NCBI GenBank assembly: GCA_014529385.2
Contig: CM043951.1
Span: 111,621,469-111,685,468 of the forward strand
DNA from: Adiantum capillus-veneris
Lineage: Eukaryota > Streptophyta > Polypodiopsida > Polypodiales > Pteridaceae
Reading direction: 5' to 3'
DNA length: 64,000 bases
The position numbers and the translations under genes are program-made. Under the pieces are notes generated by a model. That model had not been told where the DNA came from. It did no database searches and saw only the letters and a list, made by a program, of their open reading frames with translations. This document shows, piece after piece, positions 1 to 8,974 of this stretch (its first letter is position 1; each line of letters starts with the position of its first letter).

Positions 1-1
1 C

Positions 2-3000
2 CGAGCACCACCCCCACCAACACAAATTCTACGTCCACTCCAGACACCACTACAAGCATCCATCCCACCTCTTCCACCAGCCCCACGACGTGATCGCCCT
101 GTAAACATCATAAGGCTAGAAGAGAAAGGAAAATCCGTAGTAGTGGATCCACCTAGAGCAAAGGAGAGGGACAAGGGTAAGGAGAAGGTAACCTTTTTAG
201 AACCACTTGAAGCCATGACTGTGAAAAGAGCTAGGAGGGAGAAAGCTACACAACCAGATGATGAGAGAAGCATGAGAGGAGAAACTAGCAAGAGGCCATC
301 CAGGCCACGACAGAAATTGGGCATCATCGACTTCCAGTTAGGGGAAAGTTCTAAGCCCTATGATCTAACATTGGATGTGGTAGAGCAAGGACCGAAGATT
401 ACATGGCCACAGTTGCTACATCTTGTACCTAAAGTAAGGCGACAATGGTCTAAAATGGTAAGTACAAGACGCTCCAAAACAAAGGTAGCCGGAGCAATTT
501 CCGGATGCAACATGGATGACATCCTTCCAATTGTCGACGTAAACATAAAAGGAAAGAGGGTTGGAAACACCTACATTGATGGAGGTGCACAAATTTGTGT
601 AATGAGCGAAGCTATGATGCTTCGATTAGGGCTCGAGGTTGACAGGCCTTCTCCATGCAAGGCAAAGATGGCAAACAACGCAAAAGTAAAGTGTGTGGGT
701 GTGTTAAGTGCCGTGAAAATCAAAGCTTTCAACACTGAGGTAGAGGTAGATGTTTTTGTAATGCCTACTAAGGGGGAGGGCTATCCACTAATTTTGGGAA
801 GGCCATGGTTGATGGCCATGAAGGCAAAAGAGGACTGGGGTACTGGACTTCTACGCATGACCGGTAAGAAAGGGGAGACAATCTACTACGACATGAGGAT
901 TGGCAAGCAAAAGCAAATGAATCTGGAAACATCGGCAGATGAAACCACTAGCAAATCTTCCAGTTCTGAGGAGGAGACCACATCCACCGACGAAAGTGAC
1001 AGTTCCGTTGATGTGATGGGTATCATTATGAAGGATCCACAAAGGGTAAGCACAACTGGTGATCCATCACCAAAAGGGAAACCCAATGAAGAGGAGAGAA
1101 AATCACCTGGCCTAGGAGGAAGTAGGTTGAAGGTTATGTTGTCTACAGAATTAACACTTGAGGAGAAAGATAGTTTTTTGCAAATGTTGATGGGATTTCC
1201 TAACTTGTTCATTGACAACTATGAAAGAATCACAGGCATTACAGTGGTGGAACATCATATTAAGCTAAAGGAAGGGGTAAAACCAGTTGTGCAAAAGCTA
1301 TGACGACTGGGGTTCATACAAGAAAAGGCACTCTTGGCCGAGGTAAGGAAACTGCTGGAGGCGGGATTCATCTATCCTGTAGAAAACTCAGAATGGGTGT
1401 CACCCATAGTGGTGACGCCTAAAAAGAATGGTAAGTGGAGGGTCTGTGTTGACTACAAATCACTAAATGTAGCTACAAAGAGAGACCACTTTCCTCTCCC
1501 TTTCTTGGATGAAATTCTGAATGAAGTAGCGGGTTTTGAATGCTATACCATCTGTGATGGTTATTCTGGATACTTTCAAATACGCATAGCCTTGGAAGAT
1601 CAGCTAAAAACCACTTTTATCACGCCATGGGGTTGTTTTGCATACAGGGTTATGCCATTTGGTCTCACAAATGCACCTGCCACATTCCAAAGAAATGTCA
1701 CATATGTTTTTCAACCGTTCTTTGAAACATCCATAAGAGTGTTCATTGATGATTTTTGTATATATAGCTCCTGTATTTCACATTTAGAAAAGGTAACTCA
1801 AGGTTTGGCCAGGTTGCAGAGCCTAGGTGGGCAATTAAATGTGGATAAATGTCACATTGGGGAGAGTAAAGTCATTCTACTAGGCCATGAAATTTCAGCA
1901 AGAGGTATCAACGCCGACCCAAGTAAGGTGTCCGCACTCATAGCCCTACCTTCACCAACGACCGCACGTCAACTGGTCTCTTTTCTACGGAAGGTGAGGT
2001 ACTTAAGTAGATTCATACATCTACTATCACAACTTGTTCTACCACTGCAACAACTCACTCGAAGATCAACTTTCACTTGGGACGAGGAAAGGGAACATCA
2101 CTACAACAAGGTAAAGGAGGTCTTAGCCACTCTGCCAACTATCTCACCACCTAAGTGGGATGAAAAATTCTATGTCACCTCAAGTGTTGGTGATGACTCA
2201 TTGGGGGCTGTGCTACTCCAAAAGGATACAACGACATCTTTCATGAGGCCAATCTACTTCTCTAGTCGAATGATGACAGTAGGAGAGAAAGGTTTCACCC
2301 ATGTGGAACACTTAGTCCTAGCTCTTAGATTTGCAACTACAAAGTTTAGGTCATATTTGCTGCCTAAGCAATTTGTGATTCTAACCACGGATGAAATATT
2401 TCCCTATGTTGTACAACACATGGATGTGTCTACTAGGATTACTAAATGGCTAGTTCGTCTGCAAGAGTTTGACTACACGGTACAGGTAGAAAGCACGACA
2501 AGGGCAAGTTTGGGGGGACTCATGACCTACCAAGTATTTTAAGGGAAGGAGAAGAAATCTAAGGAAGGAGAAGTCCGATTACCTCCAGTACCACCGATGG
2601 TAGAAGGAGCATACTCTCTCTACTTTGATGGAGCCTACAAGCGAGCGTCCGGCAAAGCAGCTGCAGGCATAGTGGTCTTTGATGACAAAGGGACAAAGGT
2701 ATTTTCGTTGGGCCAATTGTTAGACACATTCTAACAATGAAGCTGAGTATGCAGCACTAACCAAGGGTCTACAATGGTGCGTCTCACAAGGTGTACAACG
2801 CCTTAATGTACTTGGGGATGCTCTACTTCTGGTAAGGCAAGTAAATGGAGCATGGACATGCAAGAATCCTAGTTTAAGGACTCACTTAAGTGGTGTAAAA
2901 ACCTTGTTGGGTAAGTTTGAAGAAGTTCAAATACACCATATCCCAAGGGCTCAAAACCAAGAAGGAGATGCCCTAGCAAGTGAAAGACTACAGAAAGTGG

Positions 3001-3163
3001 TGGTTGGAGAAATAAAACTAAAGCTCCCTCTATTTCAAGGCAGTGATGCCTTTCCTGACATCGTGCATTTTTTGGAAACAGGAGAATGCCCATCAGATTT
3101 AACAAAGGGATAGAAGCAATGGCTGGCGCGGAAGGCCACAAGGTATCGACTCATCAATGACGG
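2..3163 (+). pseudogene. Element A gag-pol, N-terminal part (protease, RT, RNase H, second RNase H)
   Basis: Frame 2 is open from the window edge and begins with a proline-rich stretch, probably the end of gag. The retropepsin active site is at about 571-600 and reads Y-I-D-G-G-A-Q, with DGG instead of the usual DSG or DTG. RT follows from about 1330 to 1900, with the catalytic box V-F-I-D-D-F near 1740. The RT-linked RNase H and tether follow to 2530, and a second RNase H (Y-F-D-G-A-Y, N-N-E-A-E-Y, G-D-A-L) lies at 2610-3000. Defects are stops at 1301-1303 (TGA), 2540-2542 (TAA) and 3111-3113 (TAG), plus a one-base frameshift near 2720-2735. The frame ends abruptly at 3163, where the LTR of B begins. 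It is a dead copy, and homology to the pol of B is clear throughout. Confidence 0.9.
3160..3163. other. Target-site duplication, left copy (ACGG)
   Basis: ACGG directly precedes the TG of the 5' LTR of B and recurs at 14573-14576 directly after the CA of the 3' LTR. The perfect match is 4 bp. A 5-bp reading (GACGG and AACGG) would need one mutation and an LTR ending in AC rather than CA. Confidence 0.8.
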
Positions 3164-4105
3164 TGTCAGGAGTTTTTTGGAGCAAGGGATTGCGCATATG
3201 TACATATACATGCATGGTGCATCAAATAAAGAATTGCCCATTTTTCAGAGTCAGGTGGTTACGTGGGGCCCACATGTGTACAGGTAGGACAGGGTGTACA
3301 TAGTGCATCGATTTTCACTATTACCAGTACCACTGTGTTTTTTCTACAATAAGGAGGAGTTGGTAGCGCGTAAAACTTCTTGAGGAAGCTATTCACGGGC
3401 TGACGACATGAGGTAAGCAGGTGCGTCAGATGGCATTGAGTGGCGTCAGGAGGCCGAACGGGGTCAATATTTGCACGTGGATGAATACGGACACAAAGTG
3501 GTGTTTTCTTGTGAGAGTTATGCAGAAAGGTCATCATTAGGACCACTTTTTGGGGCCACTTCACGTGGTTGCGAGACGCATTATTGAAAAGAAATGAGTG
3601 CCAGGTGTGCGGATGATGCAAAAAAGGTGACAACTATGCACTGCGAGGTCAGTTTTTGGCCTGTTCGGGGTCCGTTTGAGGTCATCTAAAAGGCCAAGGG
3701 TGCCCAACTAATAAATCTAAGTGTGGGAACTGAAAACACAGAGAGAAGACCAGAAAAAACGTGGAGAAGAGAGGAGGAACAGCCGTAGGTGTGTTTTTGG
3801 GGTTTTTGGAGCCTGTTTTGGCCGTAAACTGCTCATCCGAGGTCGGATTTGAGCACTTTGACATTGTAGACTGGGGTTTTGGGCCATTCCGGACGCGATG
3901 GCGCTCCCATTTTGCCAAATTCTTCACTCTTTTCCTTATTTTTTTCTCTGTAAGTTTCTCTTATGAGCAAAGTTTCTGCTCTAGTTTGTGATTGTATCTG
4001 GCTTATTTTACCCATATTGTGTGAGCTATTTGCCCCATTGGTGTTGGCCCAAGCTCAATTGTATCTAAAAATCAGAAATTCTCCTCTTTTGAGCTGAGTT
4101 TTTTT

Positions 4106-4107
<2 letters not shown>

Positions 4108-4137
<30 letters not shown>
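4108..4137. repeat. GT microsatellite in B 5' LTR
   Basis: About 15 GT dinucleotides without interruption. The matching tract in the 3' LTR (about 14390-14411) is shorter. Confidence 0.95.
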
Positions 4138-4138
<1 letters not shown>

Positions 4139-4235
4139 TGTGTGGAGTGGGCAAGTGGATAGTTTCTCTCCTCTCACTCCAAAGGTGTGTTCCCTGTCTC
4201 GGCCAGGTGTGTTGTCTAAGCCGAGTGGTGCCCCA

Positions 4236-4237
<2 letters not shown>

Positions 4238-4269
<32 letters not shown>
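4238..4269. repeat. Second GT microsatellite in B 5' LTR
   Basis: About 16 GT dinucleotides. The 3' LTR has only an eroded version near 14494-14510, so the difference arose after insertion. Confidence 0.95.
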
Positions 4270-4271
<2 letters not shown>

Positions 4272-4339
4272 CTTCCCAAGAGTGTGTGTCGGGTCGTTAT
4301 AGAGGTGGTGTGTGTGTTTTCAGCCCGCTCACATTCTTT

Positions 4340-4357
4340 TGGCGCCCCCACGGAGGA
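4340..4357 (+). other. Primer-binding site of element B
   Basis: TGGCGCCCCCACGGAGGA lies 6 nt downstream of the LTR end. It starts with TGG, complementary to the CCA end of a tRNA. It is not the common plant tRNA-iMet site. Element C carries the same 18-mer with one change at 61882-61899. The primer tRNA cannot be named from this window. Confidence 0.8.
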
Positions 4358-5060
4358 TCTTCTTCGAGTACCTTCTGCTTCGAGCTTCGAGCTTCGAGCT
4401 TCGGGAGTACAGGTTGCAGGTTGCAGATTGCAGATTATAGGTTACAGGGACAGGGATAGGTACAGGTAGCTGGATTACAGTGATATACTACCAGTGATGT
4501 CACTTGCAGTTGTTGTGGGTATGCATCACTTGGCGCCTGTTTGAGCGCATTGTCTGCTGGATTGTACGTTACTTGTGGAAACTGCCATTGTACGCATTTG
4601 TGGAGCCATACTTGGTTGAATTTGTCAGTCCCAGCCATTTCTGAGACTTGGTCTGGAAGATAGTCATTTCTGAGACTTGACTATACGCGATTTGCATTAG
4701 CCTTCGTGTGAGGGTCGATAGTGTGAGGTTTTTATTGAGCTAGGGGATTCTCAAATGTAGAGATCCTTTCGGTGATACAGGTAGCTGGAGCACCCTTTTT
4801 GTGACCTCGCCATAGGCTATGTACTAGTGAGTCCTACTTGATGCTCGGGTTCTATTGTTGACAGTTTATGCATACATATACAGTCTATATTTTGGGTTCC
4901 TATTGCTCTATTTTTGGGGAAACTCTGCCAAAATTTTTCCAAGTTATGATGGCTGGTTTTTTGGTCTTTTGAGCCATTTATGCTGTTATGCTGCTGAAAT
5001 TTTGGCAAAATCAGAGGTTAAGTCAGGTGTGCCTTCTTGGGAGCTTCATGGTTGGCTTTA
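4358..5060 (+). other. Leader of element B
   Basis: Untranslated leader of about 700 bp. It contains short direct repeats near 4379-4403 (GAGCTTC units) and near 4410-4470 (CAGGTTG/CAGATTG/ACAGG units). An ORF of about 68 codons ends in TAA at 5059-5061 and overlaps the next ATG by one base. It has no recognisable homology and may be chance. Confidence 0.5.
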
Positions 5061-5279
5061 ATGGATGATCAAAATGGCCCTCAATTCACTCCATTTCATT
5101 TAACTCAAAGAATCCAGATAAATGTTCATGTGTCCAGGAAAATTTTTTTCCAGCAGTGCATAGTCTTTATGTTTGGGCCAAGAAGATTATGAGAGATCTT
5201 GGAATGTCCTTTGCCTGTTGTAATTCCGATGATCAACTATGAAAACTCATTTAATGTGCATGTGTTTGTCCTTATCTAA
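5061..5279 (+). pseudogene. Conserved small leader ORF, copy 1 (element B)
   Basis: The frame runs from ATG 5061 to TAA 5277-5279 (72 codons), with one in-frame TGA after F-G-P-R-R-L. It lies immediately upstream of gag. Its protein aligns with those at 20646-20864, 20861-21073 and 62936-63163. Shared features are an R-I-x-I-N-V core, S-R-K-I-F-F-Q-Q, then x-F-G-x-x-R-L followed by E-I-L, a P-(V/I)-(V/I)-x-P-(M/L)-I-x-Y block, and an S-F-x-V-x-V-F-(V/I)-L ending. There is no recognisable signal peptide, membrane span or metal-binding motif. I do not recognise the family. Conservation at protein level across diverged elements suggests it encodes a real retroelement accessory protein. Confidence 0.7.
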
Positions 5280-5350
5280 AGTTGAGCTCCATTGAAGTTT
5301 CTTGCACGTGTGTTCAAAGGGGTTCTCAAAGCATTGAAACTTGGGTAGCC

Positions 5351-6307
5351 ATGGCTTTCTCTTATCCGGAGTTTCATGGAAGAAGTGATGAAGATGTGGA
5401 AGAATTTTTGGAAAATATGGAGGTTGCCTGCATTAGCAACCAGATTCATGACCCTACGCAAATGTTACGCCTTCTCCAAATTTGTTTGAATAGTGATGCA
5501 CGAGTTTGGTCCAAGGCATTTGAAGAGGAGTTGCGTGCAGTGGATCCACCTGTAAGATTGAGTTGGGACAATCTAAGGCATGGATTGGAAGTGGAGTTTG
5601 TGAAGATAGAAGATCCTGACAAAGTGTGGCAAGAAGTACAAGGTTTGGTGCAGAAGGAAGGTGAGCCAGTAGATGCGTACATACGTAAGTTTTCATTGGC
5701 ATGGGAGCGAATGTGCAAGGCCTTAGCACCACAGGTACCCCCGCTTGACATGATGAAGAAGGACAGGCTCTTAGCTGGTCTTTGGGAGAATATACGTTGG
5801 AGAGTGGAGCTAAAGAAGCCTAGGACATATGAAGATGCACTAGAGGTAGCAAGGAACAAAGAGTGGAAGTTGAGGAAAATGAGCCAGTTAGGGGTGGAGT
5901 CTTTGCCTATGAGGTCTGAATTTCAACCTATAGAGTCTTTACAAGGTCGCATGTCAGGGGTTCATCACGAACCAGTGGTTCCTGTTACTACTCAGGTTAT
6001 GCCAGCAGTGGTCACTACAGCAGTGCAAGATGATGGGCTAAGGCAAGACATGAGGCAAATGGTAGATTTGATGAAGAATCTCAGCCTAAACATGCTAGGT
6101 CAAGTGGGAAATAATTGAGGTCGAGGGAGGTTTGCAAATCAACCAGGAGGTGAAGAAAGGCCTAGGAATGGTGTTGGACAAAGCAATGGTAGGTTTTGGA
6201 GGCAGACGCCCACCTGTTACAATTGTGGAGAGTTGGGTCACATCAGCCCGCAATGTGATAAGCCACCAAGGATGGGGGGAGACATGTATCCATTGCCAAG
6301 ACAGTGA
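5351..6307 (+). pseudogene. gag: Element B gag (capsid-like domain plus CCHC zinc knuckle)
   Basis: The start is ATG 5351 (M-A-F-S-Y-P-E-F), chosen because elements C and F have the same M-A-F-x-(x)-P-x-F start just after their leaders. Residues 1-250 form a retrotransposon gag domain with the typical L-L-Q-I-C-L-x(4)-A-R-V-W and W-x-x-V-Q-G-L-V-Q-x-E-G-E-P-V-D-A-Y-I motifs. An in-frame TGA at 6116-6118 precedes a glycine/arginine-rich linker and a CCHC knuckle (C-Y-N-C-G-E-L-G-H at 6215-6256). The frame closes at 6305-6307 (TGA). Gag forms the cytoplasmic particle and the knuckle binds RNA. The copy is broken by the internal stop, and pol resumes only 2.7 kb later. Confidence 0.88.
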
Positions 6308-6934
6308 GGCGGTCCGGGGCGGGCAACAAGAGAGGCGACCTCTAAACACCCCTCAAGGCTTCCGTGCTACTCAATTGGGGCTGGGGCAACCACAAGCACA
6401 ACAAAACAACAAACCCACAGCCAAACCCAAACAAGATAGGGGCACCACCTAGTTATGGTATGCGAACTAGGACGCAAGAGAGATTTTGGCACAACCAAGA
6501 AGATGCACCACACAACACACACAAGCAACCTCACACCAAGACACGCACGAAATGGACCAGAGAGAGCTAGAGCAAAGGGAAGAGAGAGTGGAATGGATCT
6601 TGCGTAATACCTTATTTGTGACTTGCAAATGGATATGGTTCGTTATGATGCTATCGTAGAACTTGTAGAAAACTCACTCAATGCTTAGTGATTGCTAAAC
6701 ATTGCCAAAACACACACACACTGTCTTAGGGTGTGGGAGACCTCTCACCACAATACCCTCTTACAATGGACACAAAACTGGCAATGAAAAACACACTAAA
6801 ACACTTTCTAAAATCAAGATCAACCGATAAAAACTCAAATACACAAGTCACCTTGAATTCACCAAACCGTATTGTACAATTGGAAGGACGAAGATTTGAA
6901 CGTCAAATCACGCCTTTGATGCACCGAACCTCAA

Positions 6935-6940
6935 TTTATT
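6935..6940 (-). terminator. Possible poly(A) signal of the minus-strand LTR-like segment
   Basis: AATAAA on the minus strand, about 210 bp downstream of the minus-strand TATA box at 7141-7150. Confidence 0.4.
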
Positions 6941-7140
6941 GATGATGAAGGAGCATATACAATAGTGGTTTTGAGATTTGAGGAACTCACGCTCTCTCAC
7001 TTGCAATGTGTAGCTTGAAGGCTTCTCTCACACCAAGAGTGAAGCTCACAAGTGGTTGCTACACCTAAGTCTCTCCTCACGCATAGAGTGTTGGGGTGCT
7101 ATGTGAGATGTTGGAGATTGTTTTACAAGAAGGAGAGGGG

Positions 7141-7150
7141 CCTATTTATA
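7141..7150 (-). promoter_or_regulatory. Possible TATA box of the minus-strand LTR-like segment
   Basis: TATAAATAGG on the minus strand, followed downstream by GC-rich then T-rich sequence and a poly(A) signal, as in plant LTRs. Confidence 0.5.
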
Positions 7151-8313
7151 GGTTGGAGACCCCTCATAAAGATTATTGGAAATCATAATTTACAAGCTAA
7201 CAAATCAGGATTATGATTTTTTTGAATATCAAAACATTGCGGGCCTTCTTTGTCTGCTTGAGTCATGGGTGTGGGCTCAAAAGAGAGCATTATTGATGGT
7301 GAATAAGGTTAAAGTAGAGTTTTAAGGAAAAGGAGAGAGAGGGAGAGAGAGAGAGAGAGTTACTTTGTACATGTCTTGAGGTGAGGTGTCTTTTATGGTT
7401 AGGTCAATGCTATTTTGTGTTAGTATGTTAATGATTAGTGTTAGTAATCACTAGAAAGTTAATGTTACATTTACAATGGGTAGAATGAGGTGGTTGGTTG
7501 AAGTAAGATGGTTGAATGAAGTGAGAAAATCCTTGTGATGGTGAAGCTTGAAAAAGTTTTGGACTTACTTGTGTAGGTTCTCAAAATGACTATCGATCTT
7601 CTTCTTCGTCTTCTCTTCTTTACGCCACCGCCGCCAAGGTTGATTATCGTGATGAAAATGGTAATTCTGTTGATGAGATCTCTTGATTTGCAGAGGTTAA
7701 GCATGGTACACATGCTGAATTTATGTATATATATAAGGGTTAAGATGGAATTGTACTTTGGAGATAATAGAGAGAGGCATAGAGATGGTGTATGTACATG
7801 GAGAGCTCATATGAGAGCTATAGGAGTAAGTGGGGAGGTTAATGGTGAAGAAGGTGAGAGAAACCATTGAAGGTACAGGTTTGAGTGAGGGATTGAGAGG
7901 AATGTGTGTGTCTGTGTGTGTGTGTGTGTGTGTAGAAGTGTGGAAAGAGGTGAGAGAAGACTATGGGCTACTTGTGAGAAAAGTGGGCAGACTAGGGTCC
8001 ACTCAAAAAATCATAGCTCATTGCTGGTAGCTCCAAAAATCATGAAAAACTTTGAGGTGATTATTCAGAGCGTGGGATACATTTTCTCTTTTGACCACCG
8101 CTCCAAATTCAGAGTAGAGATGGATATTAAAAATCCCACCAAAAGACCTGTTTTTTATGCCTGCAAAAGTCTTTTAGTGGCCCCCTCCTTTGTTGAATTT
8201 GTACAATGCATCCAAGAGTGAGCCCCCTCCTTTGTCATATTATAATACAAAGCATCCAAGTTGCCCTTGATCCATGCATGGAGGAGGATTATTGGTGAAT
8301 AAATAAATATATA

Positions 8314-8367
8314 CATGGTGGGACTAGTGTATGGACTATTCATGGTGGGACTAGTGTATGGACTATT
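8314..8367. repeat. 27-bp tandem duplication
   Basis: Two identical 27-bp units (8314-8340 and 8341-8367), each starting CATGGTGGGACTAG. Confidence 0.95.
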
Positions 8368-8974
8368 CATGGACTTTAGCTCAATGAGCACATGGTGTTA
8401 GAATAATGAGTAAAAATAATAATAAAAATATGGTGGAGTTATGGATATGGAAAGATATTGGAATCATATGATATGGTCCCTCCTTGAACTATTTTGGGTG
8501 AAAGAGGAAAAGGTATGCAAGTAAACAATATAATAAACGTAACCAATGAGTAGAAATCAATTTTTTGTTTTCACGAGGGTGAGGGTGAAAATGTGGGAGT
8601 GATTTGTATAAAGGAAAAATATGAGGTTAGTGTATGTACATATTGGCAAAAAATATAATTATGGTGTAAGAGGATGAAAGAAGGTGTACATAGGTTTAAT
8701 AAAACACACACCTAAGTAGAAATATTTAAATAAAATACCAAAATAATAATAAAAAATCCCTATATTTAGGCCATATATACAATGAAATATTTACACACAA
8801 AGAGGCCATAATATACTTTTTATCTTTTATTATTTTTATTTTTTTGGCTCAACTAGCCCAGTGACTAGCTAGCTGAGGGTTTTTAAGAAGATATGGGAAA
8901 AGCCCCCTAACTCACACACGCCTATGTACAGTGAAATGGTAGGGATAGCCATAGCGTTTGGGTGAATTTGGTAG

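Larger units (their letters stand above)
3164..4333 (+). repeat. Element B 5' LTR
   Basis: It starts TGTCAGGAG and ends GCTCACA. It pairs with 13446-14572 and is 1170 bp against 1127 bp. It contains two GT microsatellites and a block near 4181-4202 that the 3' LTR lacks. CAAATAAAG close to the start resembles a poly(A) signal but is too near the LTR start to be the functional one. I see no convincing TATA box. Confidence 0.92.
6308..8974. other. Interval between gag and pol of element B, probably an inserted minus-strand LTR or solo LTR
   Basis: There is no gag or pol homology in this 2.7 kb. On the minus strand a TATAAATA box (7141-7150) is followed about 210 bp later by AATAAA (6935-6940), the layout of an LTR U3-R junction. 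A GA tract lies at 7328-7360, a GT tract near 7903-7932 and a 27-bp tandem duplication at 8314-8367. AT-rich sequence fills 8380-8880. I could not fix the ends or a target-site duplication. The alternative is an unusually long gag-pol spacer, which some Tat elements have. Confidence 0.45.

Noticed and set aside
3259..3633. 124-codon minus-strand ORF in the B 5' LTR, also present in the 3' LTR
   Set aside because: It recurs because the LTRs are copies. There is no domain, and its orientation is opposite to the element.
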